A stretch of DNA of 9,986 nt from assembly GCA_020054355.1 (NCBI GenBank), contig JAGVLI010000361.1, positions 1 through 9,986 of the forward strand. Direction: 5' to 3'. Origin of the DNA: Planctomycetales bacterium. Lineage in GTDB: Bacteria > Planctomycetota > Planctomycetia > Gemmatales > Gemmataceae. A program made the translations under genes and the position numbers. The notes beneath the pieces are model-generated. The model searched no databases. It was not told where the DNA came from and saw only the letters and a list, made by a program, of their open reading frames with translations. Positions 1 through 4,741 of this stretch are shown one piece after another (positions within the stretch are counted from its first letter, which is position 1; each line of letters starts with the position of its first letter).

Positions 1-23
1 ACGAGCTGAATCGTCAGGCGGTC

Positions 24-54
24 GGAGGTCCGGCTGCTTGGCGGCCGGGCCTCC
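24..54 (+). promoter_or_regulatory. Hairpin in the leader of the first PII gene
   Basis: An 11-bp stem with one G-T wobble is formed by 24-34 (GGAGGTCCGGC) and 44-54, with a 9-base loop. It ends 31 bases before the PII start and is followed by a short ATTTTT run at about 64-70. It occupies the same relative place as the hairpin at 6604-6634 before the second PII gene, so it may separate an upstream gene (probably outside the window) from this PII gene by partial termination or RNA processing. That role is inferred. Confidence 0.4.
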
Positions 55-85
55 TCGCTTCATCATTTTTCGCAAAGGACTCTCC

Positions 86-439
86 ATGAAATACATTGTG
101 GCGATCATCCGTCCCGAAAAACTCGAAGCCGTGCAGGCGGCGCTCAACGAGCGCGACATCTACCTGATGACCGTCAGCGAGGTGCGCGGCTGCGGCCGGC
201 AGCGCGGCTACACCGAACTCTATCGCGGCCAGGAAGTCCAGATCAGGCTGCTGCCCAAGCTCAAGCTGGAACTGGCCGTCAACGACGCCTTCGAGAAAGC
301 CGCGGTCCTGGCCATCTCCGAAGCGGCCCGCTCCGAGGGCGACGGCAAGATCGGCGACGGCAAGATTTTCGTCTTGCCGCTGGAAGACTGCGTGCGCATC
401 CGCACCGGCGAATGCGGCGGCGCGGCCATCGGCCCGTAA
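86..439 (+). CDS. glnK: PII family nitrogen regulatory protein (first copy)
   Basis: A 117-residue PII (GlnB/GlnK) trimeric signal protein that senses 2-oxoglutarate and ATP/ADP and controls partners such as Amt transporters or glutamine synthetase regulation in the cytoplasm. It shows the PII start MKYIVAIIRPEKL, the T-loop region at about 37-55 with Gln39 and Lys58 conserved, the B-loop GDGKIF (90-95) and the C-terminal RIRTGE (104-109). It is slightly longer than E. coli GlnB (112), with about three extra residues just before the B-loop. Position 51, the uridylylated Tyr in E. coli, is Val here; Tyr46 is kept. The start at 86 is chosen over an in-frame ATG at 38 because family similarity begins there and AAAGGA (74-79) lies 6 bases upstream. 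Its product is 83% identical (97/117) to that of the PII gene at 6693. Whether it is functionally GlnB or GlnK cannot be told; an amt gene may precede it outside the window. Confidence 0.95.
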   Translation: MKYIVAIIRPEKLEAVQAALNERDIYLMTVSEVRGCGRQRGYTELYRGQEVQIRLLPKLKLELAVNDAFEKAAVLAISEAARSEGDGKIGDGKIFVLPLEDCVRIRTGECGGAAIGP

Positions 440-500
440 ACTGGCTCCGGTTCCCCTGGCGGCATGGATGCCAACCTCGGTCGGCATGGAAGCCATCCCT

Positions 501-538
501 GGACCGTCCTTCTCGGAAGGACGGTCCTTTCTTTTTTT
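501..538 (+). terminator. Intrinsic terminator of the first PII gene
   Basis: A perfect 11-bp stem, GGACCGTCCTT (501-511) with its complement (517-527), closes a 5-base loop and runs directly into TTTCTTTTTTT (528-538). It lies 61 bases after the PII stop and should end that transcript before the porin gene. Confidence 0.93.
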
Positions 539-838
539 GCGGTTGGCGACGCTCGCGCGAGTTGCAGCGGCGCCGGTCCTGGCACCCATGTCCCGGTTGT
601 GCCGGACTTGATGAAGATTGGACGCTTTGCTTTCACACTCGCCTGAAACTGGGCGAAGCGCAGTGAAACGGCAATCCGGGGAAGCCGATTTTACACCGGA
701 ACACAGCGCGGAACGTCTCGCCAGCGAAGGATGGCTTCGCCCGGTGGAGGCATTCCGTCTGGCCATACCCGTCGGAATGGTGTCCGACGCGCTCTCCGGT
801 ATCGGCAACCATAAGCGCTCGATACAACAGGTGTCACG
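539..838. other. Non-coding upstream region of the porin gene
   Basis: About 300 bases with no credible gene. Short frames exist, including a TTG-started one ending in an ATGA overlap with the porin, but they lack a ribosome binding site and recognisable content. A 7-bp inverted repeat, CATTCCG (751-757) and CGGAATG (773-779), and a GGCAC/GTGCC pair at about 578-604 could be regulator sites. No confident -35/-10 pair is seen, but the porin promoter must lie here if the terminator at 501-538 works. Confidence 0.5.
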
Positions 839-2635
839 ATGACCAGGTGCAAACTACTGCTTGCGACGGCCTTTTCGGCCGTCTGGATCAATGTCGCAGC
901 GGCCCAAGGCCCGGATGCCGGCTCGCTGCCCTCGCTACCACCGCCCGTTGACGGATTGACGGTCCTGGAAGCCGCTGCCGACGATAAGAAGCCCGAACCG
1001 TTGCCCGAACCGGGCAAGGTCGAGCCAGCCAAGGAAGCGGCCAAGGACGCCGCTCCGGCCGTGGTCCATGTCGAAACTGGCGACTGCTCCACCTGCGACA
1101 AGCCAGCGAAGTGCGGCAAGTTCAAGTGCCACATCGACTGGCTGCGCCCGTGGACGTGCGAAGACCTGGAGATGAAACCGTTCGAGCCGGGACCGCAGTA
1201 CTGCGGCTGCAAGAAGTTCTTCCACTGCCCCAAGAAGGAAGGAGAAAAGAACGGCACGGGTGAAGGCGAGCGAGGTGCAGGTTCCCCATTGCCCAAGGAC
1301 GAGAAAAATACCGGCGATGGCGTGAAAAAGGAAGGCGAAGAGGCGACGAAAGAAGAGGAGAAAAAGAACGGCAACGGCGAGGAGAAGAAGGAAGAGGAGA
1401 AGAAGGATGAAGGTCCGACCACGCCGCTGATGCAACTCATCAACTGCTGGTCGCCGTGCAAGTACGACCGGATGCAGAAGCGGGGCGATAATTTCTACGG
1501 CTGGGTCGAGGCTGGATATACGTTCAATACCGGCAGCCCCAACGACCGCATCAACTTCGGCACCAACTTCAACTGGCGCTCGAACGATTACCAATTGTCA
1601 CAGGTCTATTTCGTCTACGAGAACGCGCTCGAGCATGACGGCAAGCCGAACGTCGGCTATCGCCTCGACTTCTACGGCGGCCAGCAGACGCCCTTCCAGG
1701 TGGCCAACGGCTTGTTCAGCAATTTCACGGGGTTCGACGTGACTTCGGGCTACGGCGTGGAAGGCCCGCCCAGCTTCCGCCAGCTGAACCGCTACGGCAT
1801 CGACCTGCCGCAGTTCTATATCAACGCCCAAATTCCGAATTTCATCACGGAGAAGGGCATCGACATTTTGATCGGCAAGTTCTGGACCTTGCTGGGCCAC
1901 GAAACCTACCCCGCGCCGACCATGGAGTTCTACTCCATGAGCTACGAGATCATTTACGCCACGCCCTTCACCCACACGGGTATCTTGACCACGCTGCACG
2001 CCACCGACACGCTGTCCGTGACCGCGGGCGTGATCCGAGGCAACGACGTGTTCGAGGACAACAACCAGCGGCCGAGCTGGATCGGCAACTTCGTGTGGAA
2101 CTCGTGCGACAAACGTTACAACTGGACCACGGCCTGGGTAACCGGCCCGGAGCAGTTTAACAACAACGACAACTACCGCACGGTGATCACCAGCTACTTG
2201 ACCGCGCTGTTCGGCGAATGCAACCAGTGGCGGGCCGTCGTCGGCGGGAATATGTCGTGGGAAGCCAATGCCGCGGCGGCCGGGGTGGACGCGGCCGGCA
2301 ATCCGCTGTTCAACGATGCCGAGTGGTACGGCGTGGCCGGCTACCTCTTCTACACGGTCAACCCCAAGCTGATCCTGGGTTCGCGCGTCGAATGGTGGCG
2401 CGACGACGATGGCGTCCGCACAGCCGTAACCAAGCGGCCCGGCTTTGCCGCCAACTTCTACGAGGCGACCTTCGGCTTCACGTACAAACCCTACAAGAAC
2501 GTGCGGGTCCGGCCCGAAGTCCGCTTCGACTATGCCAATGGTCCGGCGGTGGATGGCAGCGGCGCGCGGCCCTACAACGATCTGCTGGATTCCTTCCAGA
2601 CCACCATTGCCTTTGACATTATTTGGGAGTTCTAG
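839..2635 (+). CDS. Outer-membrane beta-barrel porin, BBP2 (OmpL-like) type, with Cys-rich and Lys/Glu-rich N-terminal region
   Basis: A 598-residue predicted outer-membrane porin. Residues 1-22 form a signal peptide (basic start, hydrophobic core, AAAQ cleavage region). A Pro/Ala/Lys spacer follows, then a Cys-rich stretch with Cys at 83, 86, 92, 97, 107, 122, 124 and 130, then a highly charged Lys/Glu/Gly linker (about 131-192), then Cys203 and Cys207. From about 218 to the end the chain alternates in beta-barrel fashion. It carries hallmarks I associate with the putative beta-barrel porin-2 family: a G-K/R-F-x-T-L-x-G-x-E segment (IGKFWTLLGHE), a HTG segment, a (D/E)DNN segment and a TGPEQFNN segment. 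It ends in Phe (DIIWEF), the usual C-terminal signal for BAM-dependent insertion. The ribosome binding site is weak (AGG at 829-831). Terminators on both sides indicate a single-gene unit. The substrate is unknown; placement between nitrogen genes does not prove a nitrogen role. The charged linker is coded by an almost pure purine strand. Confidence 0.88.
   Translation: MTRCKLLLATAFSAVWINVAAAQGPDAGSLPSLPPPVDGLTVLEAAADDKKPEPLPEPGKVEPAKEAAKDAAPAVVHVETGDCSTCDKPAKCGKFKCHIDWLRPWTCEDLEMKPFEPGPQYCGCKKFFHCPKKEGEKNGTGEGERGAGSPLPKDEKNTGDGVKKEGEEATKEEEKKNGNGEEKKEEEKKDEGPTTPLMQLINCWSPCKYDRMQKRGDNFYGWVEAGYTFNTGSPNDRINFGTNFNWRSNDYQLSQVYFVYENALEHDGKPNVGYRLDFYGGQQTPFQVANGLFSNFTGFDVTSGYGVEGPPSFRQLNRYGIDLPQFYINAQIPNFITEKGIDILIGKFWTLLGHETYPAPTMEFYSMSYEIIYATPFTHTGILTTLHATDTLSVTAGVIRGNDVFEDNNQRPSWIGNFVWNSCDKRYNWTTAWVTGPEQFNNNDNYRTVITSYLTALFGECNQWRAVVGGNMSWEANAAAAGVDAAGNPLFNDAEWYGVAGYLFYTVNPKLILGSRVEWWRDDDGVRTAVTKRPGFAANFYEATFGFTYKPYKNVRVRPEVRFDYANGPAVDGSGARPYNDLLDSFQTTIAFDIIWEF
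1348..1407 (+). repeat. Polypurine tract inside the porin gene
   Basis: Two uninterrupted purine runs, 1348-1368 (21 bases) and 1379-1407 (29 bases), are separated by a short mixed segment. They encode the Lys/Glu linker of the porin. The run is A/G simple sequence rather than a perfect tandem repeat, is prone to length change, and contains several GGAG-like internal ribosome-binding look-alikes. Confidence 0.7.
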
Positions 2636-2673
2636 TTCCTGGCCAAGACCGAGCTGATATCCTCTGGCCGGCC

Positions 2674-2715
2674 CCGGAGGGCCGAGCGGAAGAAAGCTTC
2701 CGCTCGGCCCTCCGG
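2674..2715 (+). terminator. Long hairpin downstream of the porin gene
   Basis: A perfect 17-bp stem (2674-2690 with 2699-2715), extended by two more pairs to 19 bp, closes a 4-base AAAG loop. It starts 38 bases after the porin stop. It is followed by CATTTCGC, a poor T-tract, so it may act as a terminator, as a 3' end stabiliser, or both. No gene is seen on the opposite strand that it would serve. Confidence 0.65.
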
Positions 2716-2757
2716 CATTTCGCTATCAATCCCTGAATGACGCCCCATCGGCGACGA

Positions 2758-2781
2758 ATCGGCAAGCCGATCTTGTTTTTT
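2758..2781 (+). terminator. Possible weak second terminator after the porin hairpin
   Basis: A 5-bp stem ATCGG/CCGAT (2758-2762 and 2767-2771) with a CAAG loop is followed by CTTGTTTTTT (2772-2781). The stem is short but the T-run is good. It may back up the T-poor hairpin at 2674-2715. The stretch from here to 2899 shows no convincing promoter, though transcription of the peptide gene at 2900 should begin in it. Confidence 0.35.
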
Positions 2782-2899
2782 CAAGTCGAAGGAACGCGAT
2801 TTGCACAATATTCCTGCGGAGAAAGAACGCTGAATCGATGCCCACTCGGATTTCGGCTGACTGGGCTTCCGCAGGATTATTGCCTGGAGGGAGGCTGTC

Positions 2900-3127
2900 A
2901 TGTCTGCCACACGAAAGACCCTGGCCACGCTGGCGACTGTGTCCGCAATGGTCTTTGGCGGTTGGGCCGGGACCGCCGCTTGGAGCGGTCCCCGCACGAC
3001 CGCAGATGAAGTCGGCGTCCAGCTGGCGGCAACTGTCGCCGAATCGGACGGCCAACGCTTGCTTCCCAGGTGCTGCCAGGAGCACAAGCCGTGCTGCCCC
3101 AACGGACCATGCTGCCCGAAGGACTGA
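2900..3127 (+). CDS. Small secreted peptide with three Cys-Cys pairs
   Basis: A 75-residue protein of no family I recognise. Residues 1-28 look like a signal peptide or single membrane anchor (SATRK start, then a hydrophobic Ala/Val/Gly core to about 28). The middle is plain, and the last 18 residues hold three vicinal cysteine pairs, Cys58-59, Cys65-66 and Cys71-72, spaced CCx5CCx4CC, with Pro, Lys and Asn between and a Lys-Asp end. Such clustered thiols suggest binding of a soft metal (copper, zinc) or disulfide/redox work in the periplasm; this is inference. The start is well supported: GGAGGGAGG (2886-2894) sits 5 bases before ATG. The membrane protein at 3184 begins 56 bases after its stop with no terminator between, so the two are probably cotranscribed. 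A longer overlapping frame (2838-3554) was rejected in favour of this pair. Confidence 0.72.
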   Translation: MSATRKTLATLATVSAMVFGGWAGTAAWSGPRTTADEVGVQLAATVAESDGQRLLPRCCQEHKPCCPNGPCCPKD

Positions 3128-3183
3128 TCCGGGGCTGTCGAAAAGCGGTTGGCCGTCGTCGGGCTCAATGAAAGGGCCAATGG

Positions 3184-3699
3184 ATGAGCGAAGCCCGGCC
3201 AGTGCCATCACCGATTGCCTGTATTGCAGTGCTGGCGCTGGCCGCTTTTGCTTTCAACTGGCATTGGGAAATGCTCCAGATGCCGGCCTACGCGGAAATG
3301 GCCGGGCGGCCTTGGCGGGCCACCTTGACGACCTGCACCTGGGCGGCGCTGGGGGACGTGGGTACTACCCTCGCCATCTTCGGAGTCGGCGCCTTGGCTG
3401 CAAGAAAGCTGCGCTGGGGAATTCCAGGACGGTGGAATGTCTATCTGGCCGCGGGGCTGATGGCCGGTGCCTGTGCCATTGCCATCGAGTGGCGGGCTCT
3501 CGCGCTGGGACGCTGGTCGTACACGGAGCAAATGCCGATCGTGCCGGTCCTTGACGTCGGGCTATGGCCGCTCCTTCAGTTGACGCTGCTCGTCCCTGGA
3601 GCCATGGCAATGGTTGCTTGGTGGGCTGCCCGGCGCGCTTCTCGCAAGGCTCCGCAAAGACAATGCTCGATAAACGCCGAGTCTCATCTGAAATTCTAA
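3184..3699 (+). CDS. Four-helix integral membrane protein of unknown function
   Basis: A 171-residue protein with four hydrophobic segments at about 11-28, 52-72, 86-106 and 122-147, and a short basic C-terminal tail. It has polar or charged residues in or next to the helices (Asn25, Glu29, Gln32 in an NWHWEMLQMP stretch; Asp58; Glu102) and a GRWSYTEQMP segment at 109-118, the pattern of a small membrane enzyme or transporter rather than a structural helix bundle. I cannot name the family with confidence. A loose similarity in style to carotenoid-cyclase-type membrane proteins was considered but is too weak to use. AAAGGG (3171-3176) lies 7 bases before the ATG, which fixes the start. It follows the Cys-pair peptide gene and is closed by a strong terminator, so the two probably form one unit next to the metal-sensor operon. 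Confidence 0.75.
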   Translation: MSEARPVPSPIACIAVLALAAFAFNWHWEMLQMPAYAEMAGRPWRATLTTCTWAALGDVGTTLAIFGVGALAARKLRWGIPGRWNVYLAAGLMAGACAIAIEWRALALGRWSYTEQMPIVPVLDVGLWPLLQLTLLVPGAMAMVAWWAARRASRKAPQRQCSINAESHLKF

Positions 3700-3741
3700 C
3701 CGGACAGACTCGTCACTTGCTGCTTTACAAAGATAACCACC

Positions 3742-3773
3742 GCGCCGCATCCTTCGGATGCGGCGCCTTTTTT
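3742..3773 (+). terminator. Intrinsic terminator after the membrane protein gene
   Basis: A perfect 11-bp stem, GCGCCGCATCC (3742-3752) with GGATGCGGCGC (3756-3766), closes a TTC loop and is followed by CC and six T (3768-3773). It separates the membrane-protein unit from the CsoR-type operon. Confidence 0.92.
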
Positions 3774-3805
3774 GATACTGTGGAATCGGAAGCCGCGATG
3801 CGCCC

Positions 3806-3833
3806 TTGACTGTTTCACACCCGACGCTATCAT
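3806..3833 (+). promoter_or_regulatory. Sigma-70-type promoter of the CsoR-family operon
   Basis: TTGACT (3806-3811) and TATCAT (3828-3833) are separated by 16 bases; each hexamer matches the consensus at five of six positions. Transcription should start near 3840, giving a leader of about 26 bases. The -10 hexamer touches the predicted operator immediately downstream, the layout expected for repression by its own product. Confidence 0.7.
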
Positions 3834-3855
3834 AGGGGTAGAGGGTATCCCTACC
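3833..3855 (+). promoter_or_regulatory. Predicted CsoR-family operator
   Basis: TAGGGGTA (3833-3840) and TATCCCTA (3846-3853) form an inverted repeat matching at 7 of 8 positions across a 5-base spacer. A second overlapping symmetry pairs GGTAG (3837-3841) with CTACC (3851-3855). AT-flanked G/C tracts of this kind are the known operators of the CsoR/RcnR/FrmR family. It lies between the -10 box and the ribosome binding site, over the expected transcription start, so bound repressor should block RNA polymerase until the ligand is sensed. Confidence 0.65.
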
Positions 3856-3865
3856 AGGAGTTCCC

Positions 3866-4159
3866 ATGGGTGAGAAGGTCAGTCTGCCGTTGCTCTATAC
3901 CGACGAGTTGCGGCATGAACTCGCCAGCCGGCTGAACCGTATCGAAGGTCAGGTGGGGGGCGTCTCCCGGATGCTGGAAGAGAATCGTCCATGCGTTCAA
4001 GTGCTTCAGCAGCTGGCCAGCGTTCAGGCGGCGCTGCGCGGCGTCAGCAAGGCGGTCTTGCGGAATTACCTGGAGCGGTGCGCGACGGATGCGATCCGTT
4101 CGGGGGATGCTGGCGTGTACGACGAGTTGATGGAAACCATTTACAAGTTCGCCAAGTGA
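3866..4159 (+). CDS. CsoR/FrmR-family (DUF156) sensor repressor
   Basis: A 97-residue all-helical cytoplasmic repressor. The family signature is clear: RLNRIEGQVGGVSRMLEEN (22-40), then RPCVQVLQQLASVQAAL and VLRNYLERC. Family members bind DNA as tetramers and let go when Cys-based sites bind Cu(I), Ni/Co, formaldehyde or persulfide. The two key cysteines are present with the correct 29-residue spacing (Cys43, Cys72). The middle ligand, His in copper-sensing CsoR and Asn in the persulfide sensor CstR, is Tyr68 here, so the signal cannot be assigned to copper with confidence. AGGAG (3856-3860) lies 5 bases before the ATG. It is the first gene of an operon with the CxxCC peptide 26 bases downstream, under the promoter and operator just upstream, so autoregulation is likely. 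No symbol is given because the ligand is uncertain. Confidence 0.9.
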   Translation: MGEKVSLPLLYTDELRHELASRLNRIEGQVGGVSRMLEENRPCVQVLQQLASVQAALRGVSKAVLRNYLERCATDAIRSGDAGVYDELMETIYKFAK

Positions 4160-4171
4160 TCGATTCGTTTC

Positions 4172-4180
4172 AAAGGAGGT
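4172..4180 (+). promoter_or_regulatory. Full-length Shine-Dalgarno before the CxxCC peptide
   Basis: AAAGGAGGT is nearly the full anti-16S complement, 5 bases before the ATG at 4186. It is stronger than most sites in this window and fixes the start of a gene too short to trust on length alone. It suggests the peptide is made in larger amounts than the repressor encoded before it. Confidence 0.75.
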
Positions 4181-4185
4181 GTGCA

Positions 4186-4368
4186 ATGGGTAAGTGGGTT
4201 TGGGCAACTCTGGCGGCGCTGCCGCTGGCGGCGGCTGGCCTGGTTTATGCCACGTCGCAGGGACAGGCCAGCGACCAGCCGGCGCAGGTGGAGGCAGCTT
4301 ACACCTGTCCGATCACCGGGGAAGATTTGCCGTGCTCGCAGTGCTGCCCGCTGAATCAACAGCAGTGA
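4186..4368 (+). CDS. Small secreted or anchored CxxCC peptide coded with the CsoR-type repressor
   Basis: A 60-residue protein. Residues 1-23 are a signal peptide or membrane anchor (Lys3, then a Leu/Ala-rich core), and a Gln/Ala spacer leads to a short Cys motif: Cys41, Cys50, Cys53 and Cys54 within YTCPITGEDLPCSQCCPL. The arrangement, YTCP at the front and PCxxC after a short gap, resembles a miniature of the YTCPMHP...CPxCG heavy-metal-binding motif found on copper and silver efflux proteins. That likeness is by eye. Because it shares an operon with a metal/thiol sensor, it probably binds the same ligand outside the cytoplasmic membrane, as a buffer or as a delivery factor for an efflux pump located elsewhere. 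It ends with a strong terminator 4 bases after the stop. No known family is claimed. Confidence 0.8.
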   Translation: MGKWVWATLAALPLAAAGLVYATSQGQASDQPAQVEAAYTCPITGEDLPCSQCCPLNQQQ

Positions 4369-4372
4369 TCCG

Positions 4373-4417
4373 AAGGGCCAAGGGTGAGCCGGAGCGCGGC
4401 CTCCCTTGGCCCTTTTT
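4373..4417 (+). terminator. Intrinsic terminator of the CsoR-type operon
   Basis: GGGCCAAGGG (4375-4384) pairs perfectly with CCCTTGGCCC (4403-4412), extended by AA/TT outside, with an inner GCCG/CGGC stem (4388-4391 and 4397-4400) in the apical part. Five T follow (4413-4417). It starts just after the peptide stop codon. Confidence 0.9.
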
Positions 4418-4646
4418 CATCTCACCCGATTCCTCTCAAGCAATCTAGTCCAAGCAATTCTTCAGACCCGAACATAGCCAGTCTGGGAAGTCCTTGCCCG
4501 TTACGCGGAATGCACAGAAAGCAAGCATCATTGCCGCCAGGCAGCGCACAACGGCCATCGAGCCACTTCATTATTATTTCTGAAAGTATAATCGCAAACT
4601 ATTATCAAAATTGCATTTGCTGCGCACGGCCCGCCAATTTATCATC

Positions 4647-4662
4647 TGGCATCGCAATTGCT
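4647..4662 (+). promoter_or_regulatory. Sigma-54 (-24/-12) promoter of amt-glnK
   Basis: TGGCATCGCAATTGCT carries the GG (4648-4649) and GC (4660-4661) dinucleotides at exactly the spacing of the RpoN consensus TGGCAC-N5-TTGC(A/T), departing from it only at the two bases after TGGCA. Transcription would start near 4673, about 70 bases before the amt start. Sigma-54 control of amt and glnK genes under nitrogen limitation is well established in other bacteria, which raises confidence. Confidence 0.65.
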
Positions 4663-4730
4663 TATTGCCTGCCCGTGCCTGTCCTCTCCCCGGTGGGCGA
4701 TTCCCTGCGCGCCGCCGAAAAGGTAACGAA

Positions 4731-4737
4731 CGGAGGT
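4731..4737 (+). promoter_or_regulatory. Shine-Dalgarno that fixes the GTG start of amt
   Basis: CGGAGGT lies 4 bases before GTG at 4742. No ATG in the same frame has comparable support, and the signal peptide begins directly after this GTG, so the non-ATG start is accepted. Confidence 0.7.
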
Positions 4738-4741
4738 CGAA

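Larger units (their letters stand above)
4418..4741 (+). other. Upstream control region of amt
   Basis: About 320 bases without a credible gene. An AT-rich island (about 4568-4618), strikingly poorer in G/C than the rest of the window, lies just before the -24/-12 element; it includes an exact TATAAT (4587-4592) with no good -35 and an imperfect ATTAT/ATAAT dyad. TTGCTG (4617-4622) and TATCAT (4640-4645), 17 bases apart, could be a second, sigma-70 promoter overlapping the sigma-54 one. Two AAGCAAT copies occur around 4438 and 4452. The island is the natural place for an activator or DNA-bending protein to act, but no consensus NtrC or IHF site could be matched. Confidence 0.5.

Noticed and set aside
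751..779. CATTCCG/CGGAATG inverted repeat as a porin operator
   Set aside because: Only 7 bp with a 15-base gap and no promoter beside it. Kept as a note in the upstream-region entry but not called.
14..808. 264-residue open frame on the minus strand across the first PII gene and the porin upstream region
   Set aside because: It covers a clear PII gene and a strong terminator on the other strand and has low-complexity content.
618..842. 74-residue TTG-started frame ending with an ATGA overlap on the porin start
   Set aside because: No ribosome binding site, no recognisable content, and third-position base use unlike the neighbouring genes. The overlap is probably chance.
2838..3554. 238-residue plus-strand frame overlapping the Cys-pair peptide and the membrane protein
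   Set aside because: It has no signal or domain, and both genes it overlaps have strong ribosome binding sites and sensible secreted or membrane sequences.
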